Below the pieces are notes generated by a model that saw only the letters and a program-made list of their open reading frames with translations, was not told the DNA's origin and did not search any database. From contig CAZXPW010000020.1 in assembly GCA_964643355.1 (NCBI GenBank), positions 1 to 64,000 of the forward strand: a stretch of 64,000 nucleotides of DNA. Reading direction: 5' to 3'. Source of the DNA: FEN-1350 sp964643355 (lineage in GTDB: Bacteria; Planctomycetota; Phycisphaerae; Sedimentisphaerales; Anaerohalosphaeraceae). Positions within the stretch are counted from its first letter, which is position 1, and every line of letters begins with the position of its first letter. This document shows positions 27,666 to 38,300 of the stretch, piece by piece. Made by a program: the position numbers and the translations under genes.

Positions 27666-28513
27666 TTTCCGTAAAGAGTTATCAAAAGCTCGCCTTTGCC
27701 CTGCTCGGCGTGGGCACGCTGTTTCTGGTGGTCGTTCCGATCCTGTTGACGATTCTCTATATTCTCGTCAACGGAGGGTCTGCGGTAACCTGGGAGTTTC
27801 TCACCCAGCCCCCTCGCAATGGCATGAAGGAAGGGGGAATTCTGCCGGCCATTGTCGGTACGATTGTGCTGATCGTCGGAACGATGCTGTTCGCCCTGCC
27901 GCTGGGGATCTTGTCGGCCGTCTATCTGGTCGAATACGCTCGCGACAACTTGTTTACCCGGATGATCAAATTGTCCGTGGTGAACCTGTCCGGAATCCCG
28001 TCGATTGTGTATGGCCTATTTGGGTTGACGCTGTTCGTGGGCTTCTGCCGGTTCGGAACCTCGATTCTATCCGGAGCCCTGACGCTGGCGATCATGAGTT
28101 TGCCGGTGATCATCACCGCCACCAAAGAGGCGCTGGAGTCCGTCCCTCGGGCGTTTCGCGAGGTCAGCTTCAGTCTTGGCGCCACCCGATGGCAAACCGT
28201 CCGGTATTGCGTCTTGCCCTACGCCATTCCGGGGATCCTGACCGGTACGGTGCTCAGTTTGAGCCGTGCGGCCGGCGAAACGGCCCCGATCCTGTTCACG
28301 GTCGCGGCGTTCTATCTGCCCCGCCTTCCGCGGTCGGTGTACGACCAGGTCATGGCGCTGCCGTATCATTTGTATGTGATCTCGACCCAGGTGCCGAACA
28401 TGCCCCTGAAGCTGAGTTTCGCCACCGGATTTGTCCTGATCGCCATTGTGTTTCTGATGAACATCGCCAGCGTATTCCTGCGGGCCCACTACCGGAAAAA
28501 AAAGACATGGTGA
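27662..28513 (+). CDS. pstA: Phosphate ABC transporter permease PstA
   Basis: Encodes 283 aa with six predicted membrane helices. It begins at the ATG of an ATGA overlap with pstC and ends 7 bp into pstB1. The EAA loop reads 'ALESVPRAFREVSFSLGATRWQTVRYCVLPYAIPGI', and 'SAVYLVEYAR' plus 'VNLSGIPSIVYGLFGLTLFV' match the PstA family. The unbroken overlaps from pstS to pstB1 show that these genes are expressed as one unit. Confidence 0.95.
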   Translation: MISVKSYQKLAFALLGVGTLFLVVVPILLTILYILVNGGSAVTWEFLTQPPRNGMKEGGILPAIVGTIVLIVGTMLFALPLGILSAVYLVEYARDNLFTRMIKLSVVNLSGIPSIVYGLFGLTLFVGFCRFGTSILSGALTLAIMSLPVIITATKEALESVPRAFREVSFSLGATRWQTVRYCVLPYAIPGILTGTVLSLSRAAGETAPILFTVAAFYLPRLPRSVYDQVMALPYHLYVISTQVPNMPLKLSFATGFVLIAIVFLMNIASVFLRAHYRKKKTW

Positions 28514-29265
28514 ACCCCCAGCCCATCCTCCAGGTTGAGAAGCTTCAGTGTTTCTACGGAAACCAGCGGGTCATCAACAACCTAAACCTGGAGGTGTTGC
28601 GCAACGAAATCCTCGGCGTGATCGGACCGGCCAACAGCGGAAAGACGACCTTTCTGCGGGCCCTAAACCGGCTCAACGCTCTGAATCCTTCCTATCGGCA
28701 GACCGGCACGATCACTTTTGATGGTCGAGACCTTGGCACGATTCCCGACAACCTGCTCCGCAAGAGGATCGGGATCATCTTTGCCTTGCCCCAGGTCTTG
28801 CCGATCAGCATTTACCAGAACATCGCATACGGCCCGAAGATCCACGGGATTACCAGGAAGGCAAAAGTGGATCAGATCGTCGAAGAATCTCTGCAGAAGG
28901 CGTATCTGTGGGAGGAAGTCAAAGATCGTCTGGACCTGCAGGCCAACCGGCTTTCGGGCGGCCAGCAGCAGCGGTTGTGTATCGCGCGCACGCTGGCGGT
29001 CGAGCCGGAGGTCATCCTCTACGACGAACCGTGTTCGGGCCTGGATCCGATCTCCACGGCCAAGGTCGAAGACGCGATGCAGAAACTGAAGGAACACTAT
29101 ACGCAGATCTTGGTGACCAACAACACCAAGCAGGCCGCCCGCGTCAGCGATCGTACGGCGTTCTTCCTGATGGGCGAGTTGGTGGAACTGACCGATACCA
29201 ACACGCTCTTCACCAGCCCCTCGGACCCGCGAACCAACGACTATGTCACCGGCAGGTTTGGATAA
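28507..29265 (+). CDS. pstB: Phosphate ABC transporter ATPase PstB1 with degenerate Q- and H-loops
   Basis: Encodes 252 aa. Walker A is GPANSGKTT (40-48), the ABC signature LSGGQ is intact (149-153, followed by QQRLCIAR), and Walker B with catalytic Glu is intact (YDE, 172-174). Two residues that are nearly invariant in active ATPases are changed: the Q-loop Gln is Ala93 ('IIFALPQ' instead of 'MVFQKPN') and the H-loop His is Asn205 ('VTNNTKQA' instead of 'VTHNMQQA'). The chain should therefore hydrolyse poorly at the site built on its own Walker motifs but can donate a normal signature to a partner. It overlaps pstA by 7 bp and is followed by pstB2 after one base. Confidence 0.92.
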   Translation: MVNPQPILQVEKLQCFYGNQRVINNLNLEVLRNEILGVIGPANSGKTTFLRALNRLNALNPSYRQTGTITFDGRDLGTIPDNLLRKRIGIIFALPQVLPISIYQNIAYGPKIHGITRKAKVDQIVEESLQKAYLWEEVKDRLDLQANRLSGGQQQRLCIARTLAVEPEVILYDEPCSGLDPISTAKVEDAMQKLKEHYTQILVTNNTKQAARVSDRTAFFLMGELVELTDTNTLFTSPSDPRTNDYVTGRFG

Positions 29266-29266
29266 G

Positions 29267-30022
29267 ATGGACACGATCACGACACAAGACCTGGATTTGT
29301 ACTACGGGGATTTTCTGGCCCTGAAAAAAGTGGCGATCCGGATTCCCGACCGGAATATTACGGCGATGATCGGTCCTTCCGGCTGCGGCAAGAGCACGCT
29401 GCTGCGGTGCTTCAACCGCATGAATGACCTCATCGATCAGGTTCGAATCGAGGGCCGGATTCTCATCGATAACGAGAATATCCTGGACCCGAAAATGGAT
29501 CTGATCGCGTTGCGCCGCAAGGTCGGCATGGTGTTTCAGCGGCCGAATGTCTTCGATCTGTCGGTCCTGGAAAATCTGAGATTCGGATTGCGGATTCATC
29601 GCCGAATGGGTACGCGCTCCGAGGTGATGGAAGCAATCGAATGGGGGCTGGAACATGTCGGTTTGTGGAACGACCTGAAGGATCGGCTCACAGTCAATGC
29701 CCGTTCCCTGACGCTCGAACAGCAGCAGCGGTTGTGCATCGCCCGTGTGCTCATCCTCAAGCCCGAGATTATCCTGCTGGACGAACCCTGTTCGGCCCTG
29801 GATCCGATCGCGACGATGAAGATCGAAGAACTCTTGCGGGTCTTGCGGGAGGAATACACGCTGGTGATCGTGACCCACAATATGCAGCAGGCGGCGAGGG
29901 TTTCGGATTTTACCGGGTTTATGTATCTCGGCGAATTGATCGAGTTCGACCAGACCAGCCGGATGTTTACCAATCCGGCCAAAAAATTGACGGAAAATTA
30001 TATCAGCGGCCAGTTCGGATAA
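29267..30022 (+). CDS. pstB: Phosphate ABC transporter ATPase PstB2 with degenerate signature motif
   Basis: Encodes 251 aa. The start at 29267 lies one base past the pstB1 stop. Walker A is canonical (GPSGCGKST, 36-44), the Q-loop Gln91 is present ('MVFQRPN'), Walker B reads LLDE (170-173) and the switch His204 is present ('VTHNMQQAARVSD'). The ABC signature, however, is LTLEQ (148-152) instead of LSGGQ, losing both glycines, while the following QQRLCIAR is kept. This is the mirror image of PstB1's losses and predicts that the two form a heterodimer with one competent ATP site (PstB2 Walker/H-loop with PstB1 signature). phoU follows after 12 bp. Confidence 0.92.
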   Translation: MDTITTQDLDLYYGDFLALKKVAIRIPDRNITAMIGPSGCGKSTLLRCFNRMNDLIDQVRIEGRILIDNENILDPKMDLIALRRKVGMVFQRPNVFDLSVLENLRFGLRIHRRMGTRSEVMEAIEWGLEHVGLWNDLKDRLTVNARSLTLEQQQRLCIARVLILKPEIILLDEPCSALDPIATMKIEELLRVLREEYTLVIVTHNMQQAARVSDFTGFMYLGELIEFDQTSRMFTNPAKKLTENYISGQFG

Positions 30023-30034
30023 TGAGGAAGGATT

Positions 30035-30700
30035 ATGGTGCGGGAAAACTTTGTCAAAAATATCCGGGAACTTGAAAAGGATATTGTCGGCATGACTGAG
30101 ATGGTTGTCGCCGCCACGCGGCAGTCTGTCGAGGCCCTCAAGGCCCGCGACATCAATGCCGCCAAAAAAATCATCGCCGACGATGTCAAAATCAACAAGC
30201 GGCGATGGGAAATCGAGGAAAAGTGCGTCAATATGATCGCTACCCAGCAGCCCGTGGCCGGCGATCTCCGCGAGATCATCTCGGTCCTGAGCATCATCAC
30301 TGAACTGGAACGCATGGGCGACTATGCCGAGGGGATTGCCAAGATCGTGGTAATGATCGGAAATGAACCGCTGGTCAAGCCCCTGATCGACATCCCGCGC
30401 ATGGCCGACAAAGCCATCGACATGCTCCAGCGAAGCATTGACGCCTTTCTCCGACGCGATGCCGTGGCGGCCAAGGCCATTTGCGCCGAAGACGACGAAG
30501 TCGATGTCCTCAACGATCAGGTCCATCGCGAACTTCTTTGCTTTATGATCGAGGATCCCCGGACCATCTCCCGGGCGACCCCCTTGATCTGGGCCTCGCA
30601 CAACCTGGAACGGATCGCCGACCGCGTAACCAACATCTGCGAACGGATCGTCTTTCTGGCCGGCGGGACCATGAAGGATCTGAAAGTATCCAGCTACTGA
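30035..30700 (+). CDS. phoU: Phosphate-signalling regulator PhoU
   Basis: Encodes 221 aa, the usual PhoU length. Two three-helix PhoU repeats are visible, each with an acidic metal-binding motif: 'ITELERMGDYAEGIAKI' in the first half and 'HNLERIADRVTNICERIVFLAGG' in the second, with 'ATQQPVAGDLREI' between. A GAGGAAGG ribosome site precedes the ATG. PhoU couples Pst transport state to the PhoR/PhoB-type sensor system and is commonly last in pst operons, as here. No phoR or phoB homologue is in the window. Confidence 0.95.
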   Translation: MVRENFVKNIRELEKDIVGMTEMVVAATRQSVEALKARDINAAKKIIADDVKINKRRWEIEEKCVNMIATQQPVAGDLREIISVLSIITELERMGDYAEGIAKIVVMIGNEPLVKPLIDIPRMADKAIDMLQRSIDAFLRRDAVAAKAICAEDDEVDVLNDQVHRELLCFMIEDPRTISRATPLIWASHNLERIADRVTNICERIVFLAGGTMKDLKVSSY

Positions 30701-30722
30701 TCCCAAATCGCGACCGGCTCTT

Positions 30723-32210
<1,488 letters not shown>

Positions 32211-32323
32211 GAGGTTCTCCCGAGTTTGCCGGGTTCATTATACTCGCCCATTCGAAAGCGACAAGACGGAGTCCTGACGATTGATTGAACGCCTGGAGAA
32301 ATAAATTTGTTTCCGAAATGGGG

Positions 32324-32352
32324 TTGCTTGTGTCCGGCTGGAACGATACAAT
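32324..32352 (+). promoter_or_regulatory. Sigma70-type promoter upstream of coaE
   Basis: TTGCTT (32324-32329), a 17-bp spacer and TACAAT (32347-32352) match 4/6 and 5/6 consensus positions with ideal spacing. It lies 63 bp before the coaE ATG in the divergent region facing the AAA ATPase gene. Confidence 0.6.
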
Positions 32353-32415
32353 GCAGTCTCTTTCTCCAGGGTGTTGAACCGCAAGAAAACTGAATTCCGA
32401 TGGAAAATCAACGAG

Positions 32416-33021
32416 ATGGCTTCCGTCCCGATCATTGCGATTGTGGGGGGGATCGGTTCCGGCAAAAGTACCGTGGCCTCCGAATTCGCGCAACAGGGTT
32501 GTGCCGTCTTCGATGCCGACAGGGTGGCCCACGAACTGCTGTTGGATCAACAGGTCCAACAGGAACTTGTGAATTCTTTTGGCCCGGGGATCCGCAATAA
32601 CCGCGGCCGAATCGACCGGAAGAAACTGGCCGAAGCCGCCTTTTCCAGCCAGGCCAATGTCCGGAAAATCAACGGTATCATCCACCCTCGAGTTATGGAT
32701 GAATGTCTTCGGAAAGTCAAACAATATCGCCAGGATCCGGCTTGCAGAGCCGTCGTTCTCGATGTTCCTCTCCTTCTCGAAGCGGGGGGGGAAGGTCGAT
32801 TGGATCGGTTGGTCTTTGTGGACTGTCCCTGGGATTTGCGGATCGCCCGGGCCGCGGGAAAGGGGCTGACTCCCGAAGAAATAAAAAAACGAGAAAATTT
32901 TCAGATTTCGCTGGACAAAAAACGGGCAATGGCTCATTATATTATACAGAATGACTTGGACAGGACCGCTGTTACCGAACAGGTTCGGCGGATTTTAGCA
33001 GCCGTGAATGACAATCGGTAG
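32416..33021 (+). CDS. coaE: Dephospho-CoA kinase CoaE
   Basis: Encodes 201 aa, the normal CoaE length. A P-loop 'GGIGSGKST' lies near the N terminus, followed by 'DADRVAHELL' (Asp-Ala-Asp motif that orients dephospho-CoA), 'GRIDRKKLAEAAF', 'INGIIHPRV' and 'VLDVPLLLEAG', all CoaE landmarks. It phosphorylates the 3'-OH of dephospho-CoA in the last step of CoA synthesis. The ATG at 32416 starts the conserved part; a GTG at 32371 is a possible but less likely start and no strong ribosome site distinguishes them. It is followed by rho after 154 bp. Confidence 0.95.
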   Translation: MASVPIIAIVGGIGSGKSTVASEFAQQGCAVFDADRVAHELLLDQQVQQELVNSFGPGIRNNRGRIDRKKLAEAAFSSQANVRKINGIIHPRVMDECLRKVKQYRQDPACRAVVLDVPLLLEAGGEGRLDRLVFVDCPWDLRIARAAGKGLTPEEIKKRENFQISLDKKRAMAHYIIQNDLDRTAVTEQVRRILAAVNDNR

Positions 33022-33175
33022 TAGTTCGGGGCAATCTGCGATTCCCAATTTCTATAATCCAGCAGACATATTCAACCCCTCTTGATCCCATCCGAATGTT
33101 GTTGCAGGGGATCGGGGTGAACGGTGGTTTCCTCCCGCGATGGAAGAAATCCGATATTGACCACAAGGAGCTCGA

Positions 33176-34774
33176 ATGACAAAACAAAGCAGTAAGCCGG
33201 AAGACAAAACGCCGAAGAAACGCGGCCGAAAACCAAAACAACCGGTCCAGGTTGAAACCGAACAGGCCCCCGGAATGGACTATGCCGGCAGCGATGACAT
33301 GGTACGCAACGGCGACATCAATGGCAATGTCGCCGCTCCCGAGGCAAAACCCCTTCCTCCGATCGAAGAAGAAGAATACGCTCCGGTTCAACCGCCGGAG
33401 TCCTCGCAAGTTGTGAGCGAACCGGCTCCCGTGGCCGAGGCCGAAAGTCCGGCTCAGGTCGAAAAGCCGACGGATGAATCCATCCACGCCAAATACGAGC
33501 GGATCAAGAAAGGGAACCTTCACCTCAAGGATCTGCAAAATCTCGACGCCGTCGAACTGCACAAAGTCGCCCGCAAGGAAGGCGTGACCGAGTACATGGG
33601 GCTCACCAAGCAGGAGCTGATCTTCAAGATCCTCCGCGAACGAGTCCGCCAGAACGGCCTGATGTTCGGCGAGGGTGTGTTGGAAATACTCCCCGATGGG
33701 TTCGGCTTTCTGCGAAGTCCCAAGTACAACTACCTCGCCTCGCCGGATGATGTCTATGTGTCGCCCTCTCAGATCCGCCGATTCGGCCTGCGGCCCGGCA
33801 ATATTGTGTCCGGCCAGATTCGTCCCCCCAAGGACAGCGAAAAGTATTTTGCCCTGCTCCGGGTCGAAGCCATCAACTATCAGGAACCCGACAAACTGCA
33901 GGAAAAGGTCGTCTTCCGCGACCTGACTCCGTTGCACGCCGAGGAACGACTGATCCTCGAGACTACCTCCGATGAGTTGAGCATGCGGGTGATGGACCTG
34001 ATTACCCCCATCGGCAAGGGGCAGCGCGGCCTGATCGTCGCGCCGCCCCGGACCGGCAAGACGGTCCTGCTACAGAAAATGGCCAACGCCGTCAGCACCA
34101 ATCATCCCGAAGTCAAGATGATCGTCCTGCTGATCGACGAGCGGCCGGAAGAGGTCACCGACATGGAACGCAAGGTCGCCAAGGATGTCGAAGTCATCAG
34201 TTCGACCTTTGACGAGCCGACCTCCCGCCATTGTCAGGTTGCCGAAATGGTCATCGAAAAGGCCAAACGGATGGTCGAATATGGCGAGGATGTGGTCATC
34301 CTGCTCGACTCGATTACGCGTCTGGCCCGTGCCTACAATACCGAAATGCCCCACTCCGGAAAAATCCTCACCGGTGGCGTGGACGCCAACGCGATGCAGA
34401 TGCCCAAGCGTTTCTTCGGCGCGGCCCGCAACATCGAAAATGGCGGCTCGCTGACGATCATCGCCACCGCCCTCATCGACACCGGTTCCAAGATGGACGA
34501 AGTGATCTTCGAAGAATTCAAGGCCACCGGAAACTCCGAACTGCATCTGGATCGAAAACTGGTCGAGCGGCGAATCTTCCCCGCCATCGACATCAGCAAG
34601 AGCGGCACGCGCCGCGAAGAGCTCCTTTTGGACAAAAAGGAACTCGAGCTGGCCTACCGTCTGCGAAAGGTCCTCAGCGAGATGAACCTCGTCGAGGCCG
34701 TCGAACTGCTCAAGAACCGGCTGGCCAAGTTCAAGACCAACGCCGAATTCCTGATGTCTCTGAGTCTGGATTGA
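33176..34774 (+). CDS. rho: Transcription termination factor Rho with extended acidic/basic N terminus
   Basis: Encodes 532 aa versus about 420 in E. coli. The extra ~100 N-terminal residues are low-complexity: a Lys/Arg-rich 'KKRGRKPK' stretch then Pro/Glu-rich sequence. A Rho N-terminal helical domain ('LKDLQNLDAVELHKVARKEG'), the RNA-binding OSB fold ('GVLEILPDGFGFLRSP') and the hexameric ATPase with Walker A 'APPRTGKT', 'LLIDERPEEVTDM', Walker B 'VVILLDSITRLARAYN' and the Q-loop region follow. AAGGAG precedes the ATG. Extended Rho N termini occur in high-GC and planctomycete lineages and may bind RNA or nucleoid components. An intrinsic terminator follows. Confidence 0.97.
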   Translation: MTKQSSKPEDKTPKKRGRKPKQPVQVETEQAPGMDYAGSDDMVRNGDINGNVAAPEAKPLPPIEEEEYAPVQPPESSQVVSEPAPVAEAESPAQVEKPTDESIHAKYERIKKGNLHLKDLQNLDAVELHKVARKEGVTEYMGLTKQELIFKILRERVRQNGLMFGEGVLEILPDGFGFLRSPKYNYLASPDDVYVSPSQIRRFGLRPGNIVSGQIRPPKDSEKYFALLRVEAINYQEPDKLQEKVVFRDLTPLHAEERLILETTSDELSMRVMDLITPIGKGQRGLIVAPPRTGKTVLLQKMANAVSTNHPEVKMIVLLIDERPEEVTDMERKVAKDVEVISSTFDEPTSRHCQVAEMVIEKAKRMVEYGEDVVILLDSITRLARAYNTEMPHSGKILTGGVDANAMQMPKRFFGAARNIENGGSLTIIATALIDTGSKMDEVIFEEFKATGNSELHLDRKLVERRIFPAIDISKSGTRREELLLDKKELELAYRLRKVLSEMNLVEAVELLKNRLAKFKTNAEFLMSLSLD

Positions 34775-34836
34775 TCGCGACCTTTGGGCGGTGGGGCGTT
34801 CCTCGCTTTACAGCCATGGTCCAATCGATACACTGG

Positions 34837-34871
34837 AGTCCCGGCGTCGTTTCGGTGTCCGGGACTTTTTA
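34837..34871 (+). terminator. Intrinsic terminator after rho
   Basis: Eight-bp stem agtcccgg / ccgggact enclosing a 14-base loop, followed directly by a run of T residues, about 60 bp past the rho stop. This is the clear end of the coaE-rho transcript. Confidence 0.8.
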
Positions 34872-34984
34872 ATTCCGAAAAGGATGTCAGGTTCCTTTTT
34901 CGATTCTAAGTAGCCCGATTGTATATCGACGGGTGGCGACCAACTCGTCCCGTTTATTGGGGATGTCGTGGATGAGTTTTGTAG

Positions 34985-35122
34985 GGGACGGATAGCGTCC
35001 GCCCGTTTTTCGAATCTCCCGCGAACGCGGGAATCCGGTAGCCCCGGAGGGGCGTAAGAATTTAGCCGGGGGCGTAAGCCCCCGGTATCTGATGCAACAA
35101 GGGATGTCAGCCCCGAAGGGGC
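34985..35122. repeat. Cluster of five short palindromic repeat units
   Basis: Five hairpin-forming units lie head to tail: ggacg-gatag-cgtcc (34986-35000), cccgcgaacgcggg (35018-35031), gccccggaggggc (35041-35053), ccgggggc-gtaa-gcccccgg (35066-35085) and gccccgaaggggc (35110-35122). The first two units recur, in the same order, at 38707-38751 on the other side of valS and the DUF151 gene. A degenerate relative of the second unit is at 35160-35178. They resemble REP/PU-type dispersed palindromes. Confidence 0.7.
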
Positions 35123-35261
35123 GATAGAATCGTTTGTAAAATGTTGAGGGAAGCGTATCATTCCCGCGAACGCTGGAACCAGATTGTTTCGAGTTTTTGA
35201 ATTTGGACTTGTTCAGAATTCCGGATTTTTCTTAGTCTTTGTGGTGAAAAAATAGGACTCA

Positions 35262-38200
35262 ATGATGGACGAACTCTCCAAGCTGTACGAACCGACCGCC
35301 GTGCAAACCGCCGCTCAGGCAATCTGGGATCAGGGCAATTATTTTCACGCCGATCCTTCCGCGGCCAGTTCCAAAGGCGCTTATACGATTGTCATCCCGC
35401 CCCCGAATGTCACGGCGGCTTTGCACCTTGGCCATGCCCTGAACAACACCCTGCAGGACATCCTTATTCGCTATCACCGCATGTGCGGCTTTAACACCCT
35501 CTGGATGCCCGGAACCGACCACGCCGGCATCGCCACGCAGACCGTCGTCGAAAAGCGGCTGCTCAAAGAGCAGGGCAAGCGCCGTACCGATTTTACCCGC
35601 GAGCAGTTCGTCGGCCATGTTCAGGCATGGAAAGATGAATACGAAGCGCGGATCATTGGCCAGCTCAAGGCCATGGGCTGCTCCTGCGACTGGGCCCGCA
35701 CGCGATTCACTATGGACGAGACATGCGCCAAGGCCGTCCGTGCCAACTTTTTCAATCTCTTCCGCGACGGCCTGATCTTCCGCGGCAAGCGGTTGGTCAA
35801 CTGGGATCCGGCCACGCAGACGGTCCTCGCCGATGACGAAGTCGAACACGAGCTGATCAAGGGGCATTTTTGGTACCTGCGCTATCCGCTGGCCGAACCG
35901 GTCAAGGCAGGGGGGCGAACGATCGAGCATGTAACGGTGGCGACGACGCGGCCGGAGACGATGCTCGGCGATACGGCCGTAGCGATCAATCCGTCCGATC
36001 CGCGGGCGGCGGCGCTGGTGGGGCGGATGGTCCGGCTCCCGATTGTCGGCCGTCTGATCCCGATCATTGCCGACGAACATGTCGTGCTGCCCAATCCGGA
36101 GAGCGAAGACGAAAAAGCAAAATTCTCGACCGGTTTTCTCAAGGTTACGCCCGCCCACGATCCCTGCGACTGGGAGATCGGCCGCCGCCACAATCTGGCC
36201 GTGATCAATGTCATGGCCCCCGACGGCTCCATCAGCAACAAGCACGGCTGGGACGATGCGGCCACGCCCGAGGCACAGGGTCTGTTGGGCATGGACCGCT
36301 TTGAAGCCCGCGAGGCCATTGTCGAGTGGTTCCGCAAGGAAAAGCTGCTCGAAGAAATCCGCGACTACTCCCACGAGGTCGGCCATAGCTACCGCAGCCA
36401 TGTGCCGATCGAGCCGTACCTGTCCGACCAGTGGTACATCGCCGTCAAAAAGCCGATCGAACATCTGGCGGGCCAGTTCGGTTCCGGCATGATCCCCGGC
36501 ACCGATGTCCCCGTCAATTCGCTGGCGGGCCTGGCCCTTAAGCCGTTGCTGGACGGGCGACTGCGAATCATTCCCGAACGCTATGCCAAGACCTATCAGA
36601 CCTGGCTGGAGAATCTCCGCGACTGGCCCATCAGCCGCCAACTCTGGTGGGGACATCAGATTCCGGTCTGGAGTAAAAAGGTTGATATTGATGAGCCATT
36701 AAAGGATACGAAACTATTGCTTAGTTTTATGGCTCGTTATGATAATAATCCAAATATTTCTTTTGAAGCTTATGGGATAGAGACTCAAAAGCCCTTGGGA
36801 ATTAGGGCTATTGATGATGAAGAGAAATTTGAAGAACCTTATTATCTTTATGCCTGCCTTTTGCATGATGATCACACCATAATCAAAGAATTAGAGGCGA
36901 AAGGTTTTGTTCGTGATTCGGATGTTCTCGACACATGGTTCAGCTCGGCCTTGTGGCCCTTTAGCACGCTGGGCTGGCCGGAACAGACGCCCGAAATGAA
37001 GGCCTATTACCCCGGAAATCTTCTCTGCACGGCCCGCGAAATCATTACGCTCTGGGTCTCGCGCATGGTCATGATGGGTCAGTACTGCGCCGGCGACATC
37101 CCCTTCTCCGATGTCTATATCCACGCGATGATCCAGGATGGTCTGGGCCGCAAGATGAGCAAAAGCTTGGGAAACGGCATCGATCCGCTCGATATCATCG
37201 ACAGCCACGGCGCCGACGCCATGCGTTTCACCCTGGCCAGCATGACGACCGACACGCAGGATGTTCGGATGCCGGTCGAGGAGATGACGCTGCCGGACGG
37301 CCGAAAGGCCAACACCTCGCCGAAGTTCGATATCGGTCGCAACTTCTGCAACAAGCTCTGGAACGCCTCCCGTTTTGCGATGATGAACCTGGAAGGGACC
37401 CATCCGGCGGCGTTTGACGCGGCCAAGATGGACATCACCGATCGCTGGATCCTCTCGCGCCTGGCCGCCACGGTCGTTGAGACGACCCGGCAGATGGACG
37501 AATACAAATTCAACGAACCCGTCATGCAGATCTACCGGTTCTTCTGGAACGACCTGTGCGACTGGTACCTTGAATGGATCAAGCCCCGCATGCGCGACGC
37601 CGCCGCAAAATCCGTCGCGCAAAATGTTCTGGCCTTCGTCCTCGATCAGACGCTGCGGTTGTTGCATCCGTTTACGCCGTTCATCACGGAAGGTATCTTC
37701 CAGCAACTCCGCCAGATCGCCCCCGACCGTCGTCTACCGGGAATCATCGAACCCCAATCCGCCGATGCTCTGATCGTCGCTCCCTGGCCTCATGGACTCG
37801 ATCCGCTGATTCAACCCGATATCGATGTCCAGGTTGAGCTGATACAGAATGTCATCCGGCCGATCCGCGAGATTCGCAATCAGTACAATGTCCCGCCAAA
37901 AAATCGCCTTATCGCCACCGCCGCTGCGCCCGCCGACCGATGCGAGCTTCTCAATCGTCTGTCCGGCATGATCGCCCATCTGGCCGGTTTGGATCGTTTC
38001 GAATCCGCTCCCGCGATGGAAAAACCCGGCCACGCCGCCACCGCTATGGTTGGCGACATCCGCGTCTTTGTCCATCACATCATCGATCCGGCCGCCGAGC
38101 GGCAGCGGCTGACCAAACAGAAAGAACAGATCGAGTCCATGCTCAAGGGCGTCCAAACCAAACTCGGCAATCCGAATTTCGTCGGCAAGGCCAAGCCGGA

Positions 38201-38291
38201 AGTGATTGAGCAGGCAAGGGCCCGATTAACGGAGTTGCAGGCCCAGCTTGCCGGCATCGAACAGCATTTGACCGAACTGGAATCGTCATAG
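35262..38291 (+). CDS. valS: Valyl-tRNA synthetase with an AT-rich internal insertion
   Basis: Encodes 1009 aa. The class Ia core is complete: 'PPPNVTAALHLGHALNNTLQD' (HIGH motif, ~55), editing-domain 'VATTRPETMLGDTA' (~225), 'GHQIPVW' (~465), 'DVLDTWFSSALWPFSTLGWP', 'GRKMSKSLGNGIDP' (KMSKS, ~630), anticodon-binding domain with 'DWYLEWIKP', and a C-terminal coiled coil (~940-1009). Between 'GHQIPVW' and 'DVLDTWFSS' there are about 85 residues where E. coli has about 33, and bases ~36680-36910 drop to roughly 35% GC with A/T-ending codons, against near 57% on either side. The reading frame is intact. This points to a transferred or recombined segment inside an otherwise native gene. Confidence 0.96.
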   Translation: MMDELSKLYEPTAVQTAAQAIWDQGNYFHADPSAASSKGAYTIVIPPPNVTAALHLGHALNNTLQDILIRYHRMCGFNTLWMPGTDHAGIATQTVVEKRLLKEQGKRRTDFTREQFVGHVQAWKDEYEARIIGQLKAMGCSCDWARTRFTMDETCAKAVRANFFNLFRDGLIFRGKRLVNWDPATQTVLADDEVEHELIKGHFWYLRYPLAEPVKAGGRTIEHVTVATTRPETMLGDTAVAINPSDPRAAALVGRMVRLPIVGRLIPIIADEHVVLPNPESEDEKAKFSTGFLKVTPAHDPCDWEIGRRHNLAVINVMAPDGSISNKHGWDDAATPEAQGLLGMDRFEAREAIVEWFRKEKLLEEIRDYSHEVGHSYRSHVPIEPYLSDQWYIAVKKPIEHLAGQFGSGMIPGTDVPVNSLAGLALKPLLDGRLRIIPERYAKTYQTWLENLRDWPISRQLWWGHQIPVWSKKVDIDEPLKDTKLLLSFMARYDNNPNISFEAYGIETQKPLGIRAIDDEEKFEEPYYLYACLLHDDHTIIKELEAKGFVRDSDVLDTWFSSALWPFSTLGWPEQTPEMKAYYPGNLLCTAREIITLWVSRMVMMGQYCAGDIPFSDVYIHAMIQDGLGRKMSKSLGNGIDPLDIIDSHGADAMRFTLASMTTDTQDVRMPVEEMTLPDGRKANTSPKFDIGRNFCNKLWNASRFAMMNLEGTHPAAFDAAKMDITDRWILSRLAATVVETTRQMDEYKFNEPVMQIYRFFWNDLCDWYLEWIKPRMRDAAAKSVAQNVLAFVLDQTLRLLHPFTPFITEGIFQQLRQIAPDRRLPGIIEPQSADALIVAPWPHGLDPLIQPDIDVQVELIQNVIRPIREIRNQYNVPPKNRLIATAAAPADRCELLNRLSGMIAHLAGLDRFESAPAMEKPGHAATAMVGDIRVFVHHIIDPAAERQRLTKQKEQIESMLKGVQTKLGNPNFVGKAKPEVIEQARARLTELQAQLAGIEQHLTELESS

Positions 38292-38300
38292 GGGGATGTC

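Larger units (their letters stand above)
34775..35261. other. Gene-free region between rho and valS, rich in palindromic repeats
   Basis: After the rho terminator this ~490-bp region holds no supported gene. Its middle is packed with short GC-rich palindromes (listed as a repeat), and the last 80 bases before valS are AT-rich and presumably hold its promoter; I could not pick a convincing -35/-10 pair. Confidence 0.65.

Noticed and set aside
33022..33175. Riboswitch or structured leader before rho
   Set aside because: No recognisable aptamer core or terminator/antiterminator pair; only a GC-rich patch around 33105-33120.
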